Assembly (NCBI RefSeq): GCF_016820515.1
Contig: NZ_JADHDV010000001.1
Span: forward strand, 62,001-126,000
Length of the DNA: 64,000 nt
DNA from: Pseudoxanthomonas beigongshangi
GTDB lineage: Bacteria > Pseudomonadota > Gammaproteobacteria > Xanthomonadales > Xanthomonadaceae
Direction of reading: 5' to 3'
The translations under genes and the position numbers were made by a program. The stretch's first letter is position 1; every line of letters starts with the position of its first letter. Of the stretch, positions 1 to 8,170 are shown one piece after another. Below the pieces are notes generated by a model. The model ran no database searches. It saw nothing but the letters and a program-made list of their open reading frames with translations, and was not told where the DNA came from.

Positions 1-1411
1 GGCCCGGCTGGCCCGCGCGCCAGTTGAAACTGATGCCTCCGGCGCGTGCGCCATCCTTGTCCAGATCGATGTCGTCGATCGGATCCAGCGGGCGGACCGT
101 GAACTCGATGGCGTCTCCAAATGGCCCCTTCTTCCCCTGGGCATCGATGCTGCCCACCCGCCAATAGTACGCGCCGGGCGGCAACGGCTCTGCGACGGTG
201 ATCGCTTCTCCGCGCACCTCGTCCCCTCGTGCGACCGGGGCGCGGAACTCGGGGTTGTCCGCCACTTCGTAGCGGTAGCGGTGGGCTTCCGGCGCCTGGG
301 TCCAGCGCAATGCCGGACGGTTCTGGCGGACCAGGCCGCCGGCCGAGGGAGTGATGGCATACGGCGGCACGGGCCGGCCTTCGATGGCGAACGCGGCGTC
401 GGCATCGCGGCCTTCCAGGCCGCCGCCATCAATCGCGCTGACCCGAAGGTGGTACTGGCCCGGCTCCAGCACCGGGGCGGTGACCGACGGCGTGCCGCTG
501 GCGAGATCGGCGACGAGCGCCGCGAAATCCGGGTGCGGGCTGATCAGGACACGATAGCCCGCGGCGCCGGCGACCGCGGGCCAGGCGAACTGCGGGCGCA
601 CGCTGTCCTGGTGCGCGGCGATCGACGAAAGGTCCGGCGCGGGCAGCAGCGCGATCGGCTGCAGCGAATCGCCACCCCCGGTTTGCGCGTGCGTGCCGAA
701 GCCGGGCTTGAGCAAGGTCGCGTGACGCCCGACGGTCACCGCGACGCGTCCGTCCAGCACCTCCGCCTGGGTACCCTGGTCACCGCTGTGGATGCGGAAA
801 CGGGTGCCGCGCACGGCGGAGGAAGCAGTGGGCGTGTCGACGATGAAGCGGGAACCCGGACCACGCAGATGGCGGACTTCGTTGTGGACGTGGCCGCGCT
901 GCAGGCGCAGGCGGGTGTCGACCATGCCGGTGCGGCCGTAGCGGGTCAGCCGGTCCAGCACCAGTTCGCTGCCCTCGCGCAGGCGCAGGCGGGAGCCATC
1001 GGCGAACTGCAGGCTCAGCGATGCGCCCGCGGCGGTCAGCAGGCGGCTGCCTGCTCCCAGTTCCATGCCTTCGTTCACTGCTTGCGAGGTGCCGGCGCTG
1101 GTCACGGTGGTGGCCTTGCCGATCAACGCCACCACCCGCGCCCGCGCCGGCTGCTGGCGCAGCCAGGTCAGGGGAATGCGCAGGCGGGTGCCCGGCGCCA
1201 GCCGGTAGGGATCGGCGATGCGGTTATGCTGTTGAAGCCGATGCCAGTCGACTCCGGGTTTGAGATAGGCGCCGCCCAGATCCCACAGGGTGTCGCCCGG
1301 GCGGACCCGGTAGACCCAGTCTTCGGCGAACGCGGGGACGCAGGCCAACGCCAGGACCAGCAAGAGCCCCGCGCGGAATCCCATTCCCCGGACCAACGTC
1401 GTGATCGCCAA
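1..1411 (-). CDS. LysM and FecR domain envelope protein (C-terminus beyond window edge)
   Basis: The reading frame is open from the left edge, so only the first 470 codons are visible. It begins with a hydrophobic signal peptide ending near VPAFA. A LysM domain follows (WVYRVRPGDTLWDLGG, about residues 36-85), then a FecR-type beta domain (FIVDTPTASSAVRGTRFRIH), then at least two fibronectin-like repeats with the YHLRV and YYWRVG patterns. LysM should bind peptidoglycan and FecR domains act in periplasmic signalling or scaffolding, so a periplasmic or surface role is inferred. I chose TTG at 1411 because AGGGA lies about 6 bases upstream; ATG at 1384 would shorten it by nine residues and still leave a signal peptide. 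It is divergent from the oxidoreductase at 1529. Confidence 0.8.
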   Translation of the reverse strand, partial: MAITTLVRGMGFRAGLLLVLALACVPAFAEDWVYRVRPGDTLWDLGGAYLKPGVDWHRLQQHNRIADPYRLAPGTRLRIPLTWLRQQPARARVVALIGKATTVTSAGTSQAVNEGMELGAGSRLLTAAGASLSLQFADGSRLRLREGSELVLDRLTRYGRTGMVDTRLRLQRGHVHNEVRHLRGPGSRFIVDTPTASSAVRGTRFRIHSGDQGTQAEVLDGRVAVTVGRHATLLKPGFGTHAQTGGGDSLQPIALLPAPDLSSIAAHQDSVRPQFAWPAVAGAAGYRVLISPHPDFAALVADLASGTPSVTAPVLEPGQYHLRVSAIDGGGLEGRDADAAFAIEGRPVPPYAITPSAGGLVRQNRPALRWTQAPEAHRYRYEVADNPEFRAPVARGDEVRGEAITVAEPLPPGAYYWRVGSIDAQGKKGPFGDAIEFTVRPLDPIDDIDLDKDGARAGGISFNWRAGQPG

Positions 1412-1449
1412 GCCTGTTCCCTGCCATCCAGTTTGCGTGCTGAATCACA

Positions 1450-1455
1450 ATTATA
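1450..1455 (-). promoter_or_regulatory. candidate -10 box for the LysM/FecR gene
   Basis: The minus strand reads a perfect TATAAT, about 39 bases ahead of the TTG start at 1411. The hexamer 17 bases further upstream (CACAGC) is a poor -35, so this is a candidate only. Confidence 0.35.
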
Positions 1456-1528
1456 GGCGAGCCGGCCTCCCGGCTGTGGCCGCTGCGGGCCCCGGCTTCC
1501 GTTTAGGCGTTCCGGCCGGAGCGGGGGC

Positions 1529-3124
1529 ATGAGCGACTCCTCCCGGGACGTCCTGCTGGTCGGTGGAGGCCACAACGGCCTGGTCTGCGCGACCTATCTG
1601 GCCAGGGCGGGCCTGGGGGTGACCGTGCTGGAACGCCGCGCGGTGCTGGGTGGCGCCGCGGTCACGGAGGAATTCCACCCCGGTTTCCGCAATTCGGTGG
1701 CTTCCTATACGGTCTCGCTGCTGCAGCCCCGGGTCATCGCCGAGCTGGAGCTTGCCCGCCATGGCCTGCGGGTGGTCGAGCGCCGACGCAACAACTTCCT
1801 GCCGCTGCCGGACGGCGGCTACCTGCTGACCGGCGGCGGCCAGACCCGGGCCGAGTTCGCCAAGTTCTCCGCCCGCGACGCCGAGCGGCTGCCGGCCTAC
1901 GAGGCCCGCCTGGACGCGATCGCCGACGTGCTGCGCGCGCTGGCGCTGGAGCCGCCGCCCAACCTGACCGATGGCGGTTGGTGGAAAGCATTGCCGGAAC
2001 TGCTGCGCACCGCGCGCCTGGGCCGGAAGCTGCATGCGCTGGACGAGACCTTGCGGCAGGAACTGCTGGATCTGTTCACCATCTCCGCCGGCGAATACCT
2101 GGACCGCTGGTTCGAGAGCGAACCGGTCAAGGCGCTGTTCGGTTTCGACGGCGTGGTCGGCAACTACGCCAGTCCGTACACGCCCGGTTCGGCGTACGTG
2201 CTGCTGCACCATGTGTTCGGCGAGGTGAACGGGGTCAAGGGCGCGTGGGGCCACGCCATAGGCGGCATGGGCGCGATCACCCAGGCGATGGTCGGCGCCG
2301 CGCGCGCGGCCGGGGTGGAACTGCGCACCGGTGCCGGCGTGCGCGAGGTGCTGGTGGAACGGGGCCGCGCGGTCGGCGTGGTGACCTCCGACGGCGAGAC
2401 GCTGCGCGCCCGCGCGGTGGTCGCCAACGTCAATCCCAAGCTGTTGTACGAACAACTGATGCGCGCGGACGACGTACCCGCGCCCACCCGCGAGCGGATG
2501 GCGAACTGGCGCTGCGGCTCCGGGACCTTCCGCATGAACGTGGCGCTGTCGCGACTGCCGGATTTCACAGCGCTGCCGGGCGACGGCGATCACCTGACCG
2601 CCGGCATCATCCTGGCGCCGAGCCTGGATTACATGGATCGCGCCTATCGCGACGCGCTGGCGCACGGCTGGTCGCGCGAGCCGATCGTGGAGATGCTGAT
2701 TCCCTCCACGCTGGACGATTCACTCGCGCCGCCGGGCCAGCACGTCGCCAGCCTGTTCTGCCAGCACGTGGCGCCGGTGTTGCCGGGGGAACGCAGCTGG
2801 GACGATCACCGCGAGGAAGTCGCCGATCTCATGATCGCCACGGTGGATCGCTTCGCGCCCGGGTTCGACGCTTCGGTGCTGGGCCGGCAGGTTTTGAGCC
2901 CGCTGGACCTGGAACGCACCTTTGGGCTGATCGGCGGCGACATCTTCCACGGTGCGCTCTCGCTCAACCAGTTGTTCAGTGCCCGGCCGATGCTGGGGCA
3001 GGCGGGCTATCGCGGTGCGATTCCCGGCCTGTACCTGTGCGGCGCGGGCACCCATCCGGGCGGTGGCGTCACCGGCGCGCCCGGGCACAACGCGGCGCAG
3101 GTAATCCTGGCCGATCTGAAGTGA
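1529..3124 (+). CDS. PYROXD2-like NAD(P)/FAD-dependent oxidoreductase (phytoene desaturase superfamily)
   Basis: The 531-residue protein opens with the Rossmann dinucleotide-binding motif GGGHNG (residues 12-17) and the beta-strand Glu (VTVLE) typical of FAD binding. It ends with the second FAD-contact block LYLCGAGTHPGGGVTGAPGH. The length and both blocks match the pyridine nucleotide-disulfide oxidoreductase domain 2 family, which is related to carotenoid desaturases. The substrate is unknown. No carotenoid genes lie nearby, so I do not call it a desaturase. It has no signal peptide and should be cytosolic. It converges with the serine hydrolase, with only three bases between the stop codons. 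Confidence 0.85.
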   Translation: MSDSSRDVLLVGGGHNGLVCATYLARAGLGVTVLERRAVLGGAAVTEEFHPGFRNSVASYTVSLLQPRVIAELELARHGLRVVERRRNNFLPLPDGGYLLTGGGQTRAEFAKFSARDAERLPAYEARLDAIADVLRALALEPPPNLTDGGWWKALPELLRTARLGRKLHALDETLRQELLDLFTISAGEYLDRWFESEPVKALFGFDGVVGNYASPYTPGSAYVLLHHVFGEVNGVKGAWGHAIGGMGAITQAMVGAARAAGVELRTGAGVREVLVERGRAVGVVTSDGETLRARAVVANVNPKLLYEQLMRADDVPAPTRERMANWRCGSGTFRMNVALSRLPDFTALPGDGDHLTAGIILAPSLDYMDRAYRDALAHGWSREPIVEMLIPSTLDDSLAPPGQHVASLFCQHVAPVLPGERSWDDHREEVADLMIATVDRFAPGFDASVLGRQVLSPLDLERTFGLIGGDIFHGALSLNQLFSARPMLGQAGYRGAIPGLYLCGAGTHPGGGVTGAPGHNAAQVILADLK

Positions 3125-3127
3125 GGC

Positions 3128-4222
3128 TCAGCGCTGGCGGAACAGATCCGCGATGGCGACGGCGGTGCGATAGGGCTCCGGATCGTTGCGGTTGCTCAGC
3201 AGGATGACGGTGAGCTTCTCCTTCGGATAGCGCACGATCACGTTGCGGAAGCCGATGCTCTCGCCGGAATGCCAGACCGCGTCGCCGTTGATGCGCCAGC
3301 CGAAGCCGTAGTACGGCACGTCCGGTTCCGGTGTGGGCGTGGCGTGGCTGAAGGCCAGGTCCAGCGATGTCTTCTTCAACAGGCGCTCGTCGTAGAGCGC
3401 CGCGTCCCAACGCGCCAGATCCCGGATCGAGGAATAGATGCCGCCGTCGCCCAGCACCGCGCTGGTCGGGCTCTGGTCGGTACGCTCCCAGCGGCCATCG
3501 GTTTCGCTGTAGCCGTAGGCGCGGTTGACCACGGTGGAGACGCCTTCCTCCAGCGCCACCGTGTCGGCCATGCCCAGCGGCAGGAAGATGCGCTGGCGCA
3601 GGAAGCTGGCGAAATCCTGCCCCGAGGCCTTGCCGACGATCAGCGCCAGCAACGCGTAGCCGCTGTTGCTGTAGCGGTACGAACTGCCGGGCGCGAAATA
3701 GGTGCGGTCCTGTCCTTCCAGGATGTGCAGTACGTCGATGTCGTGCAGCTGGCCCTTCAGATCGGCGGGCATCACGTCTTCGTAGTCGATCAGTCCGGAG
3801 GTATGGCTGAGCAGCTGGCGGATGGTGATGGCGTCGGCGGCGGCCGGCAGGGAAGGCAGCCAGCGCTTGACCGGATCGTCCAGCCGCAGCTTGCCGTCCT
3901 CGGCCAGCAGCAGGATGCTGGCGGCGGTGAACTGCTTGCTGATCGAGGCCAGTCGGTAGTTGGTCTCCGGCGCGGCGGGCACGCGATCTTCCAGGTTGGC
4001 CAGGCCGAAGCCGCGAACGACCACCGGCTGGCCGTCCTTCAGGACCAGCAGGGAGGCGCCCGGCACCTGGCCGTCGTAGCGCTGCATCAGGCTGGCGATG
4101 GCGGCATCACGGCGGGCCTTTGCGTCACCGGCCGCGTCCGCCTGCGCATGCACGGTCATCGACGGGAACAGCGCCGCCACCAGCAACAGGGGCAGCACGC
4201 ACGCGGTCCGCGACAGATTCAT
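3128..4222 (-). CDS. exported serine hydrolase of the class C beta-lactamase fold
   Basis: The 364-residue protein has a signal peptide ending near TVHAQ (residues 1-26) and the three signatures of the beta-lactamase/DD-peptidase fold: SISK (Ser93, Lys96), YSN (Tyr183-Asn185) and HSG (317-319) in the KTG position. It is therefore a periplasmic serine hydrolase, either a peptidase or an esterase. HSG in place of KTG is common in esterase EstB and Pab87-like members and argues against a true AmpC. The start at 4222 is supported by GGGGAGAGG about 5 bases upstream. The frame stays open further upstream, but only by running through REP sequence, so longer versions are rejected. Confidence 0.85.
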   Translation of the reverse strand: MNLSRTACVLPLLLVAALFPSMTVHAQADAAGDAKARRDAAIASLMQRYDGQVPGASLLVLKDGQPVVVRGFGLANLEDRVPAAPETNYRLASISKQFTAASILLLAEDGKLRLDDPVKRWLPSLPAAADAITIRQLLSHTSGLIDYEDVMPADLKGQLHDIDVLHILEGQDRTYFAPGSSYRYSNSGYALLALIVGKASGQDFASFLRQRIFLPLGMADTVALEEGVSTVVNRAYGYSETDGRWERTDQSPTSAVLGDGGIYSSIRDLARWDAALYDERLLKKTSLDLAFSHATPTPEPDVPYYGFGWRINGDAVWHSGESIGFRNVIVRYPKEKLTVILLSNRNDPEPYRTAVAIADLFRQR

Positions 4223-4301
4223 CCAGCCTCTCCCCGGTTTGAATGGAAGCCGGAGCATAGCGGGTTGGGGTGGCGCGCGCAGCGCGAGGTCCGGATGGCG
4301 A

Positions 4302-4367
4302 AGCGGAGCAAGCTCCGCTCCACGCGATACGGCATCCGGCTCCACGTAGAGCGGAGCTTGCTCCGCT
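4302..4367. repeat. pair of GTAG-type REP palindromes, head to head
   Basis: Two elements with the arms AGCGGAGC and GCTCCGCT around a TT/AA centre lie in opposite orientation. One is on the minus strand (4302-4323, tetranucleotide GTGG) and one on the plus strand (4346-4367, tetranucleotide GTAG), with their tetranucleotide ends facing across 22 bases. This matches the SMAG/GTAG REP family described in Stenotrophomonas. The pair sits between the serine hydrolase and yhhQ. The same family recurs at 15147-15285. Confidence 0.85.
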
Positions 4368-4390
4368 GGCACCGCCCGCGTTCGAGCCGC

Positions 4391-5173
4391 TCAGTCCGCC
4401 GCCGCTTCCTGCCGCAGCTGCCGTTCGCGGTCCTCGCCCAGGTAGCGGCGGATGGCGTACCGCATCAGGTACAGCAACGGGATCAGGGCGATCGCGGCGA
4501 GCATCTTGTAGACGTAGTTGACCGAACTGACCGCCAGGAACAGCGACGTCGGCCACTTCTGCGGGCCCAGCACGAACGCGATCCAGATGACCACGAAGCT
4601 GTCGACCAGCTGCGAGATCGCGGTCGAGCCGGTCGCGCGCAGCCAGACCATGCGCTCGCCGGTGGCGACCCGGATCCGATGGAACACCGCCACGTCGATC
4701 AGCTGCCCGATCAGGAAGGCGATGATCGAGCCGACGATCGACCACATGCCCTGGCCGAAGATGGCCGCGAATGCGGCCTGGTAGTCCGGCACGCCCTGCT
4801 GCTCGGCCGCCTTGACCCACCAGCCCGCCGGCGCGGTGGCGATCGCGAGGAAGGCGAACACGAAGCCGTAGACGATCAACGCCACCGCCATCCACGAGAT
4901 GAAACGCACGCCGCGGCGGCCGAAGAACTCGTTGATGGTGTCGGTGAGGATGAACACGAACGGCCACAGCAAGGTACCGACCGTGAAATTGAGCGAGCCG
5001 GTCTGGCCGAACAGGTTCCATTCCAGCGGCGCGATGCCGAGGGTGTCCTCGAGGGCGAAGATCTTGACCCCGATGAACTCCGCCAGCACCGCGTTGACGC
5101 AGAAGAACGCCGCCAGTGCGATGAACAGCCGTACCGCGCGATCGTCGAGGGTACGGCCACTCATCACTGCCAT
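4391..5173 (-). CDS. yhhQ: queuosine precursor transporter, YhhQ/VUT family
   Basis: The 260-residue polytopic membrane protein has about six hydrophobic segments. Family-typical stretches include FFCVNAVLAEFIGVKIF, TDTINEFFGRRGVR, the IAFLIGQLIDVAVFHRIR block and STAISQLVDSFVVIWIAF. YhhQ proteins import 7-cyano-7-deazaguanine or preQ1, precursors of the queuosine tRNA modification. It starts three bases after the stop of the upstream DUF502 gene and probably shares its transcript. GGGAGAG in the end of that gene serves as its ribosome-binding site. Confidence 0.9.
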   Translation of the reverse strand: MAVMSGRTLDDRAVRLFIALAAFFCVNAVLAEFIGVKIFALEDTLGIAPLEWNLFGQTGSLNFTVGTLLWPFVFILTDTINEFFGRRGVRFISWMAVALIVYGFVFAFLAIATAPAGWWVKAAEQQGVPDYQAAFAAIFGQGMWSIVGSIIAFLIGQLIDVAVFHRIRVATGERMVWLRATGSTAISQLVDSFVVIWIAFVLGPQKWPTSLFLAVSSVNYVYKMLAAIALIPLLYLMRYAIRRYLGEDRERQLRQEAAAD

Positions 5174-5176
5174 CGG

Positions 5177-5845
5177 TCAGCGCTCTCCCGCGCGGGTGAA
5201 GGGCATGGATTCCGGCGAAACCGCGCCGCCGGAGATGATGAAGCTCATCGCCTGATCGACCGTCCAGTCGGTCGGGGTCAGCAGTTCCACCGGCACGATT
5301 TCCAGATAGCCGGAGGTGGGATTGGGCGTGGTCGGCACGTATACCGCCGCCAGTTCGCGGCCGGTGCCTTCCTCGCGGATCACCCGGGTCACCAGGCCCA
5401 CCGATTTCATGTCGCGATGCGGGAAGTCGATCAGCACAACGCGCTGGGTGCTGCCGGGCTTGGTCTGCAGGATGTCGAGCAACTGGCGCGCGCTGGTGTA
5501 GATGGTGCTGGCCAGCGGGATGCGCAGCACCAGCAGTTCGAACCAGCGCAGCAACTGCTGGCCGATCACGCGGCGGGCGAGGATGCCGACCGCGAGGATC
5601 GCCAGCAGGGTGGCGGCCAGCGCGATCGTGTTCTGCACCCACTGCGCGTTGAACCAGCCCAGCGCCTGCGGGAACGAAGCGGCGATCTGGTGCGAGATGG
5701 GGCCGACGAAGGGCTTGCTGATGTCGGACAGCAGCACGAAAACGAACTTGACCACCACCCAGGTCAGCCAGATCGGCAGCAGGGTGAGCAGTCCGGTCAG
5801 GAACAGGCGCTGCAGGGAAGGGCGGGAGGAGGCATCGGGGGGCAT
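5177..5845 (-). CDS. DUF502 family inner-membrane protein
   Basis: This 222-residue protein starts MPPDASSRPSLQRLFLTG. It carries one long N-terminal membrane segment (LLTLLPIWLTWVVVKFVFVLL) and a second after about residue 70 (TIALAATLLAILAVGILA). A soluble C-terminal domain follows, with the family pattern GFPHRD-like (IDFPHRDMKSVGLVT), TPNPTSGYLEIVP and MSFIISGGAVSP. DUF502 proteins are widespread and of unknown function. The in-frame extension upstream of 5845 is low-complexity and has no membrane signal, so the internal ATG is preferred. It is first in a two-gene operon with yhhQ. Confidence 0.85.
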   Translation of the reverse strand: MPPDASSRPSLQRLFLTGLLTLLPIWLTWVVVKFVFVLLSDISKPFVGPISHQIAASFPQALGWFNAQWVQNTIALAATLLAILAVGILARRVIGQQLLRWFELLVLRIPLASTIYTSARQLLDILQTKPGSTQRVVLIDFPHRDMKSVGLVTRVIREEGTGRELAAVYVPTTPNPTSGYLEIVPVELLTPTDWTVDQAMSFIISGGAVSPESMPFTRAGER

Positions 5846-5922
5846 GGCGGCTATTGTAGGACCTGCCCGGGCCGGCGTGCGGGCTTTGCTAGGCTGGGCG
5901 GGGGAACGCTGTGGGGAGCGAT

Positions 5923-7278
5923 ATGAAACGGATGTTGCGGACGTTGTCGGGGATCGTGCTGGCGCTGGGAATCCTGACGGGAGCCTTGTACGCCGCGTCG
6001 TGGCTGTTGTGGCCGACCCGGGCACAGGAACAGGCGCTGGCGGAGATGACCGCCCCCTTGCCGGTGCCCGCGGGACGCAACGCGTTCGCCGACGTGTGGC
6101 TGCTGCGCTATGACCTGACGCCTGCCGAGCGCGCCCGCATCACCGCCGGCGATGTGGAGCGGTTCAATCGACGTGGAGCGCCGGCGTTCGGAGCCGACGG
6201 CACCGTTGCGGCGGAAACGCCGGGATTCGCCTCCGCGGCGGCAGGACGATACCCGGCGGAGAGATTGCAGGACCCGGATCGTGTGTTGTGCGAAAGCACC
6301 GAAGTCGACTGCCTCGACAAGGTGCGCGCGAAGCCGGAACAGGTGCGCGCATTGCTGGATGCGCATGCGGGTTTGCTGCAGCGGACCCGGGACGCGCTGG
6401 AAAACAGCGACTACCTGAGGATGCCGTTTCGCCTGACCTACGAAACGCCTTTCGCGATCACTGCGATGAGCGACGGAATGCGCCTGATGCGGACGGACGC
6501 CGCGCGGTTGTTCGTACAGGGTGATCATGATGCTGGATTGACCCGGGCATGCCGGGCGGCGGACGCGTGGCGGCGCTGGATGCGCGAGCCCGATCTGCTG
6601 ATCGATCTGATGATGGGCGACTCGGCGCTGACGGGCTGGCTGGCCTTGCAGGGACAGATGCTGGCATCACTGCCCGCCAATGCTCCCTTGCCGGCGGCAT
6701 GCGCCTCGCTGCGCGATCCGCCGTCGCTGGACGAACGTTCGTTCTGCCGGGTGGTCCAGCGGGAGTTCGAGTTCACCCGCTCGTTGATCGAACTGGCCGG
6801 CGACGGGGCGGTGATGCAGCCGGGTGAACCGGGATGGCTCACCTCGCTGGCTTATCGAAAGGACGCGACGCTGGCGATGATGGCGGAGGCGCGGGCCTGG
6901 CACTGCGGCGCGGTCGTGCGGCGCGACCTGCTTGCGGACCAGCCGGTGAGTGCGCCTGCGCCGCCTTCTCCGTGGCGGCTGGAATGCGCGGCGAACTGGT
7001 TCGGTTGCCAACTGGCCGCGATGGATCACGCCGGCATGACGGAGTATCAGCACCGCATGCAGGACCTGCGCGCCAGGCAGAACCTGATGGCCACCTTGCT
7101 GTGGTTGCGCGAACAGCCTCGCGAGGGTCGCTCGCTGGCGCAACGCGTGGCGGCCCGCCCGCTCGCGCTGAAACAGGGGCGCGATATCCGGGTGATCGAC
7201 GGGCACCTGCGCATGCCCTTGTTCGAACGGCGGAACGCGGCCTACTGGGAACTGGCGGTGCACGCGGAACTGCGCTGA
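5923..7278 (+). CDS. hypothetical membrane-anchored or exported protein
   Basis: The 451-residue protein is not recognised. The N-terminus has a single hydrophobic stretch (residues 5-27, MLRTLSGIVLALGILTGALY followed by AASWLLW) that could be an uncleaved anchor. The rest is soluble, rich in Arg, Ala and Leu, with paired cysteines (STEVDCLDK, CRAADAW, ACASLRD, FGCQLAAMD) that suggest a periplasmic, disulfide-bearing fold. ATG at 5923 follows GGGGAGCG at good spacing; a GTG four codons upstream is less likely. It is a single gene between two genes on the other strand, and its stop lies 16 bases from that of the DUF4442 gene. Confidence 0.7.
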   Translation: MKRMLRTLSGIVLALGILTGALYAASWLLWPTRAQEQALAEMTAPLPVPAGRNAFADVWLLRYDLTPAERARITAGDVERFNRRGAPAFGADGTVAAETPGFASAAAGRYPAERLQDPDRVLCESTEVDCLDKVRAKPEQVRALLDAHAGLLQRTRDALENSDYLRMPFRLTYETPFAITAMSDGMRLMRTDAARLFVQGDHDAGLTRACRAADAWRRWMREPDLLIDLMMGDSALTGWLALQGQMLASLPANAPLPAACASLRDPPSLDERSFCRVVQREFEFTRSLIELAGDGAVMQPGEPGWLTSLAYRKDATLAMMAEARAWHCGAVVRRDLLADQPVSAPAPPSPWRLECAANWFGCQLAAMDHAGMTEYQHRMQDLRARQNLMATLLWLREQPREGRSLAQRVAARPLALKQGRDIRVIDGHLRMPLFERRNAAYWELAVHAELR

Positions 7279-7294
7279 CCGCTGACGTGGTGCA

Positions 7295-7765
7295 TCACGC
7301 CGCCGCCTCGCCGTTGCGTGCCCTTGGTTTCAGCCGCACGTAGATCTGCTTGCGGATCCGCGCGACCACGTCGCCTTGCGCGTCGATCACGTCCACCGGC
7401 AGCCAGCGCAGGTGCTTCTCGCCGTTGGCGGCCTCGGCGCGGATGGCGTCGAGCATGGCTTCGTCCACGCGGAACTCGGCATGCACGGTGCCCTTGCCGG
7501 GTTTGACGAATTCGATTTCGCCGGCCTTGTCCCAGACGAAGTAATCGGCGCCCAGACATTCCTTCACCAGAATCATCCAGAACGGATCGGTCATCGAGAA
7601 CAGGCTGCCGCCGAAGTGGGTGCCGACGTAGTTGCGGTTCCAGGGCCGCATCCGCATCTCCACCCGCGCGCTGCGCCAGTCGTCGGCCATGCGGGTGACG
7701 TGGATGCCGCTGAAAAGGAATGGCGGCCAGACATTGAAGATGTGGCGGAGCGTGGAGGCTTTCAT
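7295..7765 (-). CDS. DUF4442 hotdog-fold protein, thioesterase-like
   Basis: The 156-residue protein shows the PaaI-like hotdog layout. The segment WNRNYVGTHFGGSLFSMTDPF carries the Asn-His-Gly-type helix region, and the C-terminal strands end DAQGDVVARIRKQIYVRLKP. DUF4442 proteins are presumed acyl-CoA thioesterases acting in the cytosol; the substrate is unknown. The start at 7765 has no clear ribosome-binding site, but longer versions run into non-conserved sequence. A perfect palindrome at 7799-7818 lies just upstream and may control it. Confidence 0.8.
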   Translation of the reverse strand: MKASTLRHIFNVWPPFLFSGIHVTRMADDWRSARVEMRMRPWNRNYVGTHFGGSLFSMTDPFWMILVKECLGADYFVWDKAGEIEFVKPGKGTVHAEFRVDEAMLDAIRAEAANGEKHLRWLPVDVIDAQGDVVARIRKQIYVRLKPRARNGEAAA

Positions 7766-7798
7766 GCGGGGGCGGCGGGGGAAACCGGCGGACAGCCT

Positions 7799-7818
7799 AC
7801 CATACGCACTGGTATGGT
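7799..7818. promoter_or_regulatory. palindromic operator candidate ahead of the DUF4442 gene
   Basis: ACCATAC and GTATGGT form perfect 7-base arms around GCACTG. The site lies 34 bases upstream of the start at 7765, where a repressor could cover the promoter. The regulator is not identified. Confidence 0.4.
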
Positions 7819-8094
7819 TTTGTTGTTGGCCAGAAATGACGGTTGTCGCTTGCTGGGCCGGGTCATTCGCAGGCACCGCAGCGGTGGCGGGCCGGGACGT
7901 GGCGTGGAACGACGACATCTCCATGACGCCAGGTGATCAACCCGCGACCCGCAGCGCCAATGCAGCGCGCCGGATGGCGACCCGCACCGCTCACACAGGG
8001 CGGTGGAGGCGTCGTCTCCGGAAATCCCACAGGCGGTTGCAGAAACGACGTGCGACGCGTCGCAACGCGCGCCAATCCGCGACGACTCATATTT

Positions 8095-8113
8095 GGTAAT
8101 GATTATCATTTCC
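8095..8113 (+). promoter_or_regulatory. Fur box
   Basis: The 19-mer GGTAATGATTATCATTTCC matches 16 of 19 positions of the consensus Fur site GATAATGATTATCATTATC. It lies 57 bases ahead of the start of a TonB-dependent siderophore receptor, so iron repression by Fur is strongly implied. Confidence 0.85.
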
Positions 8114-8170
8114 ATTGGCGTGCGGCTCCGGATGGGGTTCACGACGTTCCCCACACCGATGGAGCAGTTC

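Larger units (their letters stand above)
7766..8170. other. 405-base divergent intergenic region with regulatory sites
   Basis: No gene is supported here. It contains the palindrome at 7799-7818 near the DUF4442 start and the Fur box at 8095-8113 near the siderophore receptor. The stretch between them shows only short, biased open frames without ribosome-binding sites. Confidence 0.6.

Noticed and set aside
3269-5926. A plus-strand frame of 885 codons opposite the serine hydrolase, yhhQ and DUF502 genes
   Set aside because: It crosses three supported genes and a REP pair and has antisense-type composition.
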